A DNA stretch of 64,000 nt from Phytopythium helicoides (lineage: Eukaryota; Oomycota; Peronosporomycetes; Pythiales; Pythiaceae), in contig JANFNE010000003.1 of NCBI GenBank assembly GCA_024867545.1, positions 310,001 through 374,000 on the forward strand, in the 5' to 3' direction. Both the position numbers and the translations under genes were made by a program. Below the pieces are notes generated by a model. It saw nothing but the letters and a program-made list of their open reading frames with translations, was not told the DNA's origin and ran no database searches. This document shows positions 51,362 to 61,900 of this stretch, in pieces (position 1 is the stretch's first letter; each line of letters begins with the position of its first letter).

Positions 51362-52363
51362 ATGCCTTCCTACCGCACCGTTCAGGTCCACACACTCTCC
51401 AAGGATTTCCGAGCGGCCACCAAGATTGTTGAGGTCCCGGAGCTCCCGACGCCGTCGGCTGGAAATGTGGTGGTGAAGAACCACTTTGTGGGCATCAACG
51501 CCACCGACATCAACATCACCAACGGAGCCTATGGACAGACGACTCCTCCATTCGGCTGTGGTCTCGAAGCTGCTGGTGTTGTGACTGCCGTCGGTGAGGG
51601 CGTCGCCAACGTGCAGGTTGGCGACGCAGTCGTCTACCAAAAGATGGGAGCCTTCAGCGAGTACGCCGAGGTCCAGGCTGCGACTTTGATCAAGACCCCG
51701 ACACTCACGGCCTCGATTCTTCCTGTGACAGTGTGCGGCATCTCGGCCTCCATTGCTCTCGAACAAGTGGGCGAGATGAAGACCAACGAGACCGTCTTTG
51801 TCAGCGCTGCTGCTGGTGGCACCGGACAGTTCGTCGTCCAGCTTGCCAAGCTCGCCGGAAACCACGTCATTGGTACCACCAGCTCCGATGAGAAGGGAGA
51901 GTACCTCAAGTCGATCGGCTGCGACCGTGTGATCAACTACAACAAGGAGGACGTTGGTGAGGTGTTGAAGAAGGAGTACCCGAAGGGTATTGACCTCGTG
52001 TTCGAGACCGTCGGCGGTGAGATGTTCAAGACGGTGGTCGACAACATTGCGCCTCTCGGCCGTATCATCGTGTTCGGCTACATCTCTGGTTACCACGGTG
52101 ACAAGTCTGCGGAGCCGCTGCTGGTGAACCAGCTGAACCCGAAGCTTCTCATGAAGTCGGCTTCGGTGCGCGGCTTCCTGCTATTCAACCATAGGGAGCA
52201 CATTCCTGCCCACATCGCTCGTTTGGTGTCGCTCATTACGGAGGGCAAGCTGAAGGTTGGCGTGGACCCGACGGAGTTCAAGGGTCTGGAGGGCATCCCG
52301 GATGCTATCGACCACATGTACGCGCGCAAGAACATCGGCAAGGTCGTCGTCAAGCTCGAGTAA
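51362..52363 (+). CDS. PTGR3/ZADH2-like MDR reductase, copy 7
   Basis: 333 residues, ATG 51362, intronless. First gene of the second copy of the two-gene block (with the 2OG-like gene at 52562). It is a patchwork: leader and 5' third like copy 8 (QAATLIKTPTLTASILPVTV is shared), centre like copy 6 (SSDEKGEYLKSIGCD), and 3' half like copy 4 (KSASVRGFLLFNHREHIPAH). The motif set is complete (SAAAGGTGQFVVQLAK, FETVGGEMF, ARKNIGKVVVKLE). Confidence 0.9.
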   Translation: MPSYRTVQVHTLSKDFRAATKIVEVPELPTPSAGNVVVKNHFVGINATDINITNGAYGQTTPPFGCGLEAAGVVTAVGEGVANVQVGDAVVYQKMGAFSEYAEVQAATLIKTPTLTASILPVTVCGISASIALEQVGEMKTNETVFVSAAAGGTGQFVVQLAKLAGNHVIGTTSSDEKGEYLKSIGCDRVINYNKEDVGEVLKKEYPKGIDLVFETVGGEMFKTVVDNIAPLGRIIVFGYISGYHGDKSAEPLLVNQLNPKLLMKSASVRGFLLFNHREHIPAHIARLVSLITEGKLKVGVDPTEFKGLEGIPDAIDHMYARKNIGKVVVKLE

Positions 52364-52561
52364 GTAGGAACTAGGATTCGAGTACAAGATGAATCAAACA
52401 TGTCGGACCTTGTTACTTTTTGAACTTGTTTCTTGAGAGTGTTTCTTTGTCGTTCTTGGGAACGCTCGAGGCATTGTCTGCGATTTCACACTGAAGGCAT
52501 TTCCGAATTCGCTCGACAAGGAACGCACAACAACAACAACAACAACAAACTCAAGAGCAAC

Positions 52562-53863
52562 ATGGCCGACGAACTAAGCGTAAAGCAATTGATAGACGAG
52601 TTGAAAACACTGGGAGAAAATCCGGACCATATCTTGTTCGCGTGTGGAGGCAGCATCGAGTTTGACAAACCCATCCGCCTGCACTACTCCAAGAAGAAGT
52701 CCTCCGACACAGACGAAGATGAAGCCGTTGCCTCGTTCCAGTTCCCACCCGAACCAAACACATTCAGAGACAAGATGGACGAGTTGGTGGACGCTTGTGA
52801 TGCTCAAGACAGCAGCAGTAATGGTCATGACGGTGGTGATGACGGTGGTGGTGGTGGTGATGGCGATGCGAACTCGGACAACGGCGCACTGTACTCGATG
52901 GACTCGGAGCGCTGGTCGACGAGTTTCCAACTGTCGGAGCTCAATATTCTTGATCAGATCCATCGGACACTCAATCCGTTCACCTCGGGTGTTCGGGCTT
53001 ATCCGTATAAGCTCAGTGTGGTGAAGGATGGATGGCAGTTTGACCCTATCGGAGATACTGCGGTGGTTGACGACATCTACGGCGTGCTCGTGGTGTGTCT
53101 CCCGACCAGTTGCACTGGTGGGAGGTTTGAAGTGAAGATTGGAGAGACGGAGCAAGAGTTTCTCTGGGACACCATCAGCGATCAAACTTCCAGATCAAAA
53201 CCAGTGGTGCAATGGTGCGCATTCGGCTCCGACTGCAGCTACCGAGTTGGCGTGGAGAGTGGATTTTTCGTAACACTCACATACGTATTCCAGATGTATC
53301 GAGGAGTTAAGCCAGTGGAACTGGACATGAAGAACAATGTTTTCGTGGAGAAGCTGGGAAAGTTGGTGCAGCGCATGAAGGCAGTCGGCACGGGAGAGAC
53401 TCTTGGATTTGCGCTCGAACACAAGTACACCGTGGGATATAAGGGAGACGTACCGATGCTGAAGGGATTCGATCGGTTTGTGAAAGCTGCTTTGGACGAG
53501 TTGGGACTCGAATACGAGTTCAGACCATTCTTTTTGGCTTTGCCGAAACCATCAGATGATGAACGAGACAACTGCTTCGCCATCCGACTGCTCGATGGGG
53601 CTCCGAGTGTTGTCGAAGCTGACAATTTCGAGGTCTATGTCAGCTCCTGGCGTACGATTACGAACAGTTGCGGCTACTCTGAAAACTACGACGTCGACGG
53701 AACGATGTTGGAACACAATGTGCTTAAGGTTGATGAAGTTGAGGGGATGCATTGGATCATTCCACCCACTAGTCTAAATGTGAGGAAACTCGTGGGGTCG
53801 TACGGGAATGACGTCTCGACGAAACACTACTACGCTGCCGCCGCCTTTTTCGTCAAGCTTTGA
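52562..53863 (+). CDS. 2OG-Fe(II) oxygenase-like protein, copy C
   Basis: 433 residues, ATG 52562, preceded by the same (CAA)n leader as copy A and by a 198-base intergenic spacer of the same length and near-identical sequence. It differs from copy A by scattered substitutions, mostly in the second half (GGRFEVKIGETEQEF, MKNNVFVEKLGKLVQRMKAV, SWRTITNSCGYSEN), and in the acidic linker (DGGDDGGGGGDGDAN). The replaced ligand positions are the same as in A and B, so the loss precedes the duplications. Confidence 0.68.
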   Translation: MADELSVKQLIDELKTLGENPDHILFACGGSIEFDKPIRLHYSKKKSSDTDEDEAVASFQFPPEPNTFRDKMDELVDACDAQDSSSNGHDGGDDGGGGGDGDANSDNGALYSMDSERWSTSFQLSELNILDQIHRTLNPFTSGVRAYPYKLSVVKDGWQFDPIGDTAVVDDIYGVLVVCLPTSCTGGRFEVKIGETEQEFLWDTISDQTSRSKPVVQWCAFGSDCSYRVGVESGFFVTLTYVFQMYRGVKPVELDMKNNVFVEKLGKLVQRMKAVGTGETLGFALEHKYTVGYKGDVPMLKGFDRFVKAALDELGLEYEFRPFFLALPKPSDDERDNCFAIRLLDGAPSVVEADNFEVYVSSWRTITNSCGYSENYDVDGTMLEHNVLKVDEVEGMHWIIPPTSLNVRKLVGSYGNDVSTKHYYAAAAFFVKL

Positions 53864-54458
53864 GCGGAATGGTCTCGCTGGTCGAAGATGGCGAGTGGAG
53901 TGCGATAGTGAGCACTAGCTTGACGACTTGTGATAAAGCAATCCATGTGGCTTCGCAGGTGCTGTTGAGTAAGTGAGAGTAATCAAATGCCGCCACTCTG
54001 GCGATTTTTGACATGCGCCGCTCTGAACCTGGTGAGCCTTAGTTCATCTCGGAGACCCTCAACGAGCGATTGTCTTTCAGTGTATGGTTACATAAATTTG
54101 GTTAGCCAGCTCTCATTCTGTGAGTCGGATTTGCCTCATATTGGCGTGATACCGAAGATGCTCGATGTCGAGTTCACTGATGGACACTTCGCTAACCGAT
54201 AAGTGCCTGATTCGCCTTGACCATGACTCCACTTGCTCACGGTACCGTGACGTTTATGGTTGTCATTGGTACAGCGCACAGGATAAACATCGTGTTGATG
54301 CCATTTACTACTGTTTCCATCATAAAAAAAAATCCGTATACAACAGCAATTCGTCATCCAAACGCTTTGCTTTTGCTTCAACGTCAAAGGCACTCAGCCA
54401 TCCACTTACTAATTTGCATTCTGCAGCTCAAGCCAACAAGCCAACAACAAACTTCGCC
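53864..54458. other. Intergenic region upstream of copy 8
   Basis: About 595 bases. The first ~95 match the 3' flank of 2OG-like copy A, marking the end of the duplicated block; the rest is unique, AT-rich and has no gene. The last ~45 bases before 54459 equal the leader of copy 7. Confidence 0.5.
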
Positions 54459-55460
54459 ATGCCTTCCTACCGCGCTGTCCAAGTCCACACGCTCTCGAAG
54501 GATTTCCGAGCGGCCACCAAGATTGTTGAGGTCCCGGAACTTCCGACGCCGTCGGCTGGAAATGTGGTGGTGAAGAACCACTTTGTGGGTATCAACGCCA
54601 CCGACATCAACATCACCAACGGAGCTTACACTCCGACACCGCCTCCTTTCGGCTGTGGTCTCGAAGCTGCTGGTGTTGTGACTGCCGTCGGTGAGGGCGT
54701 CGCCAACATCAGCGTTGGTGACGCAGTCGTCTACCAGAGTTTCGGCGCATTCAGCGAGTACGCCGAGGTCCAGGCTGCGACTTTGATCAAGACCCCGACA
54801 CTCACGGCCTCGATTCTCCCTGTGACGGTGTGCGGCATCTCGGCCTCCATTGCTCTCGAACAAGTGGGTGAGATGAAGACCAACGAGACCGTCTTCGTCA
54901 GCGCTGCTGCTGGTGGCACTGGACAGTTCGTCGTCCAGCTTGCCAAGCTCGCCGGAAACCACGTCATCGGTACCACCAGCTCCGATGAGAAGGTCGAGTA
55001 CCTCAAGTCTATCGGCTGCGACCGTGTGATCAACTACAACAAGGAGGACGTTGGTGAGGTGCTGAAGAAGGAGTACCCTAAGGGTATCGACCTCGCGTTC
55101 GAGTCTGTCGGCGGTGAGATGTTCAAGACGGTGGTCGACAACATCGCGTCGCTGGGTCGCATCATTGCATTTGGCTTCATCTCTGGTTACCACGGTGACA
55201 AGTCCGCGGAGCCGCTGCTGGTGAACCAGCTGACCCCGAAGCTTATGACAAAGTCGGCTTCAGTGCGCGGCTTCGTGCTGGGCAATCATCACCAACACAT
55301 TCCGTCTCATATTGGTCGTCTGGTGTCGCTCATCACTTCAGGAACGCTGAAGGCTGGCGTGGACCCGACGGAGTTCAAGGGTCTGGAGGGCATCCCGGAT
55401 GCCATCGACTATATGTACGCGCGCAAGAACATCGGTAAGCTAGTTGTGAAACTTGCTTGA
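54459..55460 (+). CDS. PTGR3/ZADH2-like MDR reductase, copy 8
   Basis: 333 residues, ATG 54459 (MPSYRAVQVHTLSKDFRAAT), intronless; the frame is open almost 300 bases upstream but that part is not protein-like. Its centre (SSDEKVEYLKSIGCD, KKEYPKGIDL) follows the version in copy 4, not the one in 6 and 7. Private changes include FESVGGEMF, ASLGRIIAFGFISG and SVRGFVLGNHHQHIPSH. No 2OG-like gene follows it, so the pairing seen for copies 4 and 7 is broken here. Confidence 0.9.
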   Translation: MPSYRAVQVHTLSKDFRAATKIVEVPELPTPSAGNVVVKNHFVGINATDINITNGAYTPTPPPFGCGLEAAGVVTAVGEGVANISVGDAVVYQSFGAFSEYAEVQAATLIKTPTLTASILPVTVCGISASIALEQVGEMKTNETVFVSAAAGGTGQFVVQLAKLAGNHVIGTTSSDEKVEYLKSIGCDRVINYNKEDVGEVLKKEYPKGIDLAFESVGGEMFKTVVDNIASLGRIIAFGFISGYHGDKSAEPLLVNQLTPKLMTKSASVRGFVLGNHHQHIPSHIGRLVSLITSGTLKAGVDPTEFKGLEGIPDAIDYMYARKNIGKLVVKLA

Positions 55461-55610
55461 GAATCTACGCACTTAGGACATAAGACTTGCCCGACAGTCT
55501 CAGTGCAGTCAGATCCAATCATGGACTGTTGGAGATGCCTAACAGTGAAGATTCTTGAACTCAATGTTGTGTGTAATTTCGCTGCGATCGGTTCGATACC
55601 TACGCACAGC

Positions 55611-55611
<1 letters not shown>

Positions 55612-55641
<30 letters not shown>
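55612..55641. repeat. T30 mononucleotide run
   Basis: Thirty consecutive T on the plus strand, about 150 bases after the stop of reductase copy 8. Equal in length and opposite in sense to the A30 run at 48158. Confidence 0.95.
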
Positions 55642-56093
55642 CGTGATTCTCATTCAATCGAGCGTTGGGGGCAGGAACAGTTCGTTCATCGATTAGGAGC
55701 GAGCCTGGGGGCTCTCGCGTAGAGAGGGTCCCTGAGGCTGCCCAGAGATGCGGTGTGGTGGGTTAAACCGCAGACGACTGATCCTTTCCGCGTCGCCGAG
55801 GGCCGAGTCGAATGATGCTTGAGGCCGACGCCGAAGGCTCTTGAATGAACTGCTCACATCTCTACATCTACTCCTAGTACTCCTATTCTACTAAGAACAG
55901 CCATACTCCTCGGCTGTGAATGGCCACGGCGAGCCCGGACGATTTCAGCTGATGTTGCGAGGTTCTGATCCGGTGAAACCTCAAGTGTGAGGTTCATCTT
56001 GATCCAGCTATGAAGTCTGTGTGATGGCGAGATGTGACCGAGCGGTGAGGAGTTGCAACTCGGCGCTTTCCTGTCATCCGAACTTCCATTTTC

Positions 56094-56351
56094 ATGTGTG
56101 AATTTGATCGGCTCACCATGGCGTCGGGCAACTTTGGAAACTTATTACAAGAGCTCAAGCTTCTATCCTCGGAATATGCTAGGGACTCTCGTCGTGTGTC
56201 GACCAAAACTTTCACTGACGACGATTTTGAGGTCGAGCACAATCAAACAAAAACTATGTTTGCATGGGTGGAGAAAGCGAGGATGATCTGCACGTCAAAC
56301 CACCACCAAGTGCGTGGCCATCCGTCTGCAATCACCGCCTCCCGCAGGTAA
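56094..56351 (+). CDS. Small open frame of unknown status
   Basis: An 85-codon frame from ATG 56094, or 77 codons from the better-placed ATG 56118 (MASGNFGNLLQELKLLSSEY). The sequence is polar with one likely helix and ends in a less convincing tail (HHQVRGHPSAITASRR). It could be an overlooked short gene, the first exon of something, or chance. No homologue is recognised. Confidence 0.2.
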   Translation: MCEFDRLTMASGNFGNLLQELKLLSSEYARDSRRVSTKTFTDDDFEVEHNQTKTMFAWVEKARMICTSNHHQVRGHPSAITASRR

Positions 56352-56640
56352 TCGCGCGATTACGCACGAACAATGCACCTGCATCACTTTTCCCCACTAT
56401 ACTACTTCCCACAGTTCATCCTCCTCATCAAATATTAAAACCTAGTATCAATTTACACATCCGCATCCATTCTAGCCATCCCTCGCATTCGTCGACATCT
56501 TGAAGTTGGCCCGTTCAACCCTCTACAGTGGCTCCCTGTACAAGAGCGTTGAACCGCTTCCTCCGTCATCACCATGGATCCGGACCGCGCCCCACTCGCG
56601 CATTCTCCGCCGCTCGCCGCCCGCCCGCGCGCCTTTCGCC

Positions 56641-58906
56641 ATGCTGCGCCGCGTTTCCTGCCTGCCGGCGCCTGCGCGTCGCTCGCGCGCGTTTTCCGCG
56701 CTTTCCGCGGCCTCCGGGGCCTCCGAGGGGCCCGCGCGGCGCTTCCGCAAGATTCTGGTGGCCAACCGCGGGGAAATCGCGGCGCGCGTCATCCGCTCGG
56801 CGCAAAAGCTGCACATTGAGACCGTCGCCGTGTTCAGCGACGCGGACGAGCGCTCGCAGCACGTCCAGCTCGCGACGGAGGCCTTCCGGCTCGGCCCCGC
56901 GCCTGCTAGCGAGAGCTACCTCAACTACAAAAAGATCCTCGAGATCTGCGCCTTGACGGGCGCGGAAGCCGTGCATCCTGGCTACGGGTTCCTGTCGGAG
57001 AACGCAGAGTTTGCGCGCGCTTGCGCTGACGCGGGAATTGAGTTTATTGGACCGCCCGTGCCGGCGATTGAGGCCATGGGATCCAAGAGCGCCTCCAAGG
57101 ATATCATGATCGCTGCCGGAGTGCCAGTCACGCCGGGATACCATGGAGACGACCAGACTGTCGAGACGCTGCAGAGCGAGGCGAGGAAGATTGGCTACCC
57201 GGTGCTCATCAAGGCGGTGCTGGGAGGAGGAGGCAAGGGCATGCGCATCGTTGACGACGACAAGGACTTTGTTGAGGCGCTCGAAGCGTGCCAGCGAGAG
57301 GGAAAGGCGTCGTTTGGAGACGCGCGTGTGCTGATTGAAAAGTACCTGCGACGCCCGCGCCATGTTGAGCTGCAGGTGTTTGGCGACAAGTACGGCAACG
57401 TAATTCACCTTATGGAGCGTGACTGCAGCGTGCAGCGCCGCCACCAGAAAGTGCTGGAAGAAGCGCCAGCGGTATGTGCATCATTGAAATCCGTCTGCAG
57501 TAACTATTATTTACTGATCACTTGTTATGATGTTGACAGCCGCACATGACGCCGGAGCTTCGTGAGAAAATGGGTAGCGCGGCTGTAGCTGCTGCCAAGG
57601 CCGTCGGGTATGTCGGCGCTGGCACGGTCGAGTTTCTGTTAGACGAGGACGATTCGTTCTACTTCATGGAGATGAACACGCGCTTGCAAGTGGAGCACCC
57701 AGTGACGGAGATGATCACTCGCCAAGATCTAGTGGAGCTGCAGCTACAGGTTGCAGCCGGCGAGCCGCTACCGATCCGCCAGGAAGATGTCAAGATCCAT
57801 GGCCATGCCATTGAGGCGCGAATTTACGCAGAGAATCCGTACAAGTACGTACTTCTCTCACACTGCTCTTCGGACAATTTCCGCTCTCATTCTGACAATG
57901 GTTTGTTGCTTGCAGCAACTTTCTTCCTGGAAGTGGCACGCTCCGCCACATCAAGCTCCCCCAGTTGTCGGACAGTGTCCGCGTTGATACCGGTGTCGTC
58001 CAAGGCGACGAGGTGTCGATTTTCTATGATCCGATGATTGCCAAGCTCATTGTTCACGGTCCTGACCGCGACTCGGCGCTAGATTCTTTGATCCGCGCGC
58101 TGCACGATTATCAAATTGTCGGCTTGGCGACTAACAATGAGTTTGTTGCGCGAACTGCTGCACATCCTGAATTCCGTCGCGGTGGCGTGGACACGAGCTT
58201 CCTGAACAAGTTTGGAGATGAACTGCTGACACCTTTGGGACCGTTCCCGATGCCAGTGCGCGCTCTTGCTGCTGCCAGTTTACTAGCTCTTGAGCAGAAA
58301 CGTATTACGTCTTCTCCGCTCTTGGAGGTTCTTCCCTCGTCGCTGGCCAATTTCCGCTCTCTCGGCTCTACCGACCGAGTGCTCACTCTGAAGCACGACA
58401 GTTCGGAGACTGTTGCTCGTGTTACTCCAGTCTCGAGTGACAAGTTCGAGATCTATCTATGCGAATCGGGAGATGAGAACGAGGCGAGCGAATCTTTTGT
58501 TGCGACCGGTGGGGTTCTCGATAACGGCGATTTCGAGTTCCGAGTTGGAGGTCGCAAGTTCAAGGGAACTGCAGTGGTCCATGGTCACAGCCTACACGTA
58601 TTCTGCGATGACGGAACACAGCGATACAAGTATGTGTTTGAAGTGCCACCTCCTGCCGTTGGTGGCAGCGGAGACGGAGGCCAAGGCAGCCTCAACAAGA
58701 AGATCACGACACCCATGCCTGGCAAGATCATCAAGGTTTTGGTCAAGCCTGGCGATGAAGTCAAGGCCGACCAGCCACTGCTTATCATGGAGGCGATGAA
58801 GATGGAGCATGTGATGCGCGCGGCTGCTGATGGCACCGTCGGCGAAGTCTGGTGTGCCGAGGGGGACTTTGTGGGCGACGGCCACGTTCTCATTGAGCTT
58901 GCGTAA
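56641..58906 (+). CDS. MCCC1: Methylcrotonoyl-CoA carboxylase subunit alpha, mitochondrial
   Basis: The biotin-carrying subunit of the leucine-degradation carboxylase; it carboxylates biotin with ATP and bicarbonate. Exons 56641-57471, 57540-57844 and 57916-58906; introns of 68 nt (GTATGTGC to TTGACAG) and 71 nt (GTACGTAC to CTTGCAG); 708 residues. Residues 1-30 are an Arg/Ser-rich mitochondrial presequence ([20 protein letters not shown]). The biotin-carboxylase core has [25 protein letters not shown], the ATP-grasp loop GGGGKGMRI, and [16 protein letters not shown]. The C-terminal biotinyl domain carries MEAMKMEHV with the biotin lysine at 674, 35 residues from the end as usual. AMKMEH and NNFLPGSG favour MCC over propionyl-CoA carboxylase; this is my reading and should be compared with the PCCA paralogue. 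Confidence 0.87.
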
Positions 58907-58997
58907 TGTGTTGGTAGTTGATTCACTGCACTACAAGCGGCATTGCCTAATGCAATTCGTCGTCTATTTCCATGTTCTATCATCACTAAGAGCAGCT

Positions 58998-61900
58998 TCA
59001 TGATGCAACTGAGGTGTCTTTCATGGCACCTAGAGCCTCATCAAACTCTCGCTCCATATCTTCTACTGATCGCACTGCAACGGTTGCTTCTTCTTCTCTC
59101 CTCACCCCATCGTCTCCAAACGGGTCGTCGTCAGCATTAGATGCGATTGAGAATGATTTACCAGCGAGAGCTCCTTTCGGCGAGTCCATGCGAAAAATGT
59201 CGTCGACGTCGTCTGACAGCACAGCGGTCGAGTTTGATGCTGCGCCCGTTGCCTCGAGCATTTTTTCAAATTCGTCGTCGTCCATAACCCCAGAAACGCT
59301 AGAAGACGACACATTATTTGCAGCCACAACTCCATAGCTTGCATCCGTATGATGGCCGACACCACTCTGGCCACCAGATAGACAACCAACAGGTCGAAAA
59401 CTTCCCGACCGTTCTTCACCAACAGTCTCAAATGCACCGAACGCCGTCGTCGAGCTGGACGCCGCCGAGTCACCGAATGAGAACTCCTCGCTGCTGCTCA
59501 CTGTCGTCGTCGCCTCCACCGTCGTAGACGACACACCCACGTCCACAGACTCGGTCGTCGCATCCGCAGACTCGAATGCACCGAACGCCGTCGTCGAGCT
59601 GGACGTCGCCGAGTCACCGAATGAGAACTCCTCGCTGCTGCTCACTGTCGTCGTCGCCTCCACCGTCGTAGACGACACACCCACGTCCACAGACTCGGTC
59701 GTCGCATCCGCAGACTCGAATGCACCGAACGCCGTCGTCGAGCTGGACGCCGCCGAGTCACCGAATGAGAACTCCTCGCTGCTGCTCACTGTCGTCGTCG
59801 CCTCCACCGTCGTAGACGACATACCCACGTCCACAGACTCGGTCGTCGCATCCGCAGACTCGAATGCACCGAACGCCGTCGTCGAGCTGGACGCCGCCGA
59901 GTCACCGAATGAGAACTCCTCGCTGCTGCTCACTGTCGTCGTCGCCTCCACCGTCGTAGACGACATACCCACGTCCACAGACTCGGTCGTCGCATCCGCA
60001 GACTCGAATGCACCGAACGCCGTCGTCGAGCTGGACGCCGCCGAGTCACCGAATGAGAACTCCTCGCTGCTGCTCACTGTCGTCGTCGCCTCCACCGTCG
60101 TAGACGACACACCCACGTCCACAGACTCGGTCGTCGCATCCGCAGACTCGAATGCACCGAACGCCGTCGTCGAGCTGGACGTCGCCGAGTCACCGAATGA
60201 GAACTCCTCGCTGCTGCTCACTGTCGTCGTCGCCTCCACCGTCGTAGACGACATACCCACGTCCACAGACTCGGTCGTCGCATCCGCAGACTCGAATGCG
60301 CCGAACGCCGTCGTCGAGCTGGACGCCGCCGAGTCACCGAATGAGAACTCCTCGCTGCTGCTCACTGTCGTCGTCGCCTCCACCGTCGTAGACGACACAC
60401 CCACGTCCACAGACTCGGTCGTCGCATCCGCAGACTCGAATGCACCGAACGCCGTCGTCGAGCTGGACGCCGCCGAGTCACCGAATGAGAACTCCTCGCT
60501 GCTGCTCACTGTCGTCGTCGCCTCCACCGTCGTAGACGACACACCCACGTCCACAGACTCGGTCGTCGCATCCGCAGACTCGAATGCGCCGAACGCCGTC
60601 GTCGAGCTGGACGTCGCCGAGTCACCGAATGAGAACTCCTCGCTGCTGCTCACTGTCGTCGTCGCCTCCACCGTCGTAGACGACATACCCACGTCCACAG
60701 ACTCGGTCGTCGCATCCGCAGACTCGAATGCACCGAACGCCGTCGTCGAGCTGGACGCCGCCGAGTCACCGAATGAGAACTCCTCGCTGCTGCTCACTGT
60801 CGTCGTCGCCTCCACCGTCGTAGACGACACACCCACGTCCACAGACTCGGTCGTCGCATCCGCAGACTCGAATGCACCGAACGCCGTCGTCGAGCTGGAC
60901 GTCGCCGAGTCACCGAATGAGAACTCCTCGCTGCTGCTCACCTGTCGTCGTCGCCTCCACCGTCGTAGACGACACTCCCACGTCCACAGACTCGGTCGTC
61001 GCATCCGCAGACTCGAATGCACCGAACGCCGTCGTCGAGCTGGACGTCGCCGAGTCACCGAATGAGAACTCCTCGCTGCTGCTCACTGTCGTCGTCGCCT
61101 CCACCGTCGTAGACGACACACCCACGTCCACAGACTCGGTCGTCGCATCCGCAGACTCGAATGCACCGAACGCCGTCGTCGAGCTGGACGTCGCCGAGTC
61201 ACCGAATGAGAACTCCTCGCTGCTGCTCACTGTCGTCGTCGCCTCCACCGTCGTAGACGACACACCCACGTCTACAGACTCGGTCGTCGCCTCTGCAGAC
61301 TCGAATGCACCGAACGCCGTCGTCGAGCTGGACGTCGCCGCGTCACCGAACGAGAACTCCTCGCTGCTGCTCACCGTCGTCGTCGCCTCCACCGTCGTAG
61401 ACGACACGCCCACGTCCACAGACTCGGTCGTCGCCTCTGCAGACTCGAATGCACCGAACGCCGTCGTCGAGCTGGACGTCGCCGCGTCACCGAACGAGAA
61501 CTCCTCGCTGCTGCTCACCGTCGTCGTCGCCTCCACCGTCGTAGACGACACGCCCACGTCCACAGACTCGGTCGTCGCCTCTGCAGACTCGAATGCACCG
61601 AACGCCGTCGTCGAGCTGGACGTCGCCGCGTCACCGAACGAGAACTCCTCGCTGCTGCTCACCGTCGTCGTCGCCTCCACCGTCGTAGACGACACGCCCA
61701 CGTCCACAGACTCGGTCGTCGCCTCTGCAGACTCGAATGCACCGAACGCCGTCGTCGAGCTGGACGTCGCCGCGTCACCGAACGAGAACTCCTCGCTGCT
61801 GCTCACTGTCGTCGTCGCCTCCACCGTCGTAGACGACACACCCACGTCCACAGACTCGGTCGTCGCATCCTGCAGACTCGAATGCACCGAACGCCGTCGT

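Larger units (their letters stand above)
51362..53957 (+). repeat. Duplicated reductase + 2OG-like block, unit 2
   Basis: Partner of 44060-46655. The 5' boundary is soft: the upstream leader matches copy 8 instead of copy 4, so later exchange has replaced the start of one unit. Confidence 0.88.
55461..56640. other. Intergenic region with T30 run and a small open frame
   Basis: About 1.18 kb. Just before the T30 run stands ggttcgatacc, which fits a pol III B box, but no matching A box or cloverleaf is found upstream. 55640-56040 is GC-rich with CTC and TCTAC words and looks repeat-derived, though no element could be named. A frame at 56094-56351 is listed separately. The rest is the MCCC1 promoter. 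Confidence 0.4.

Noticed and set aside
55461..56040. LTR retrotransposon remnant
   Set aside because: The CTC/TCTAC-rich sequence is suggestive, but no primer-binding site, paired LTR or polymerase fragment is visible.
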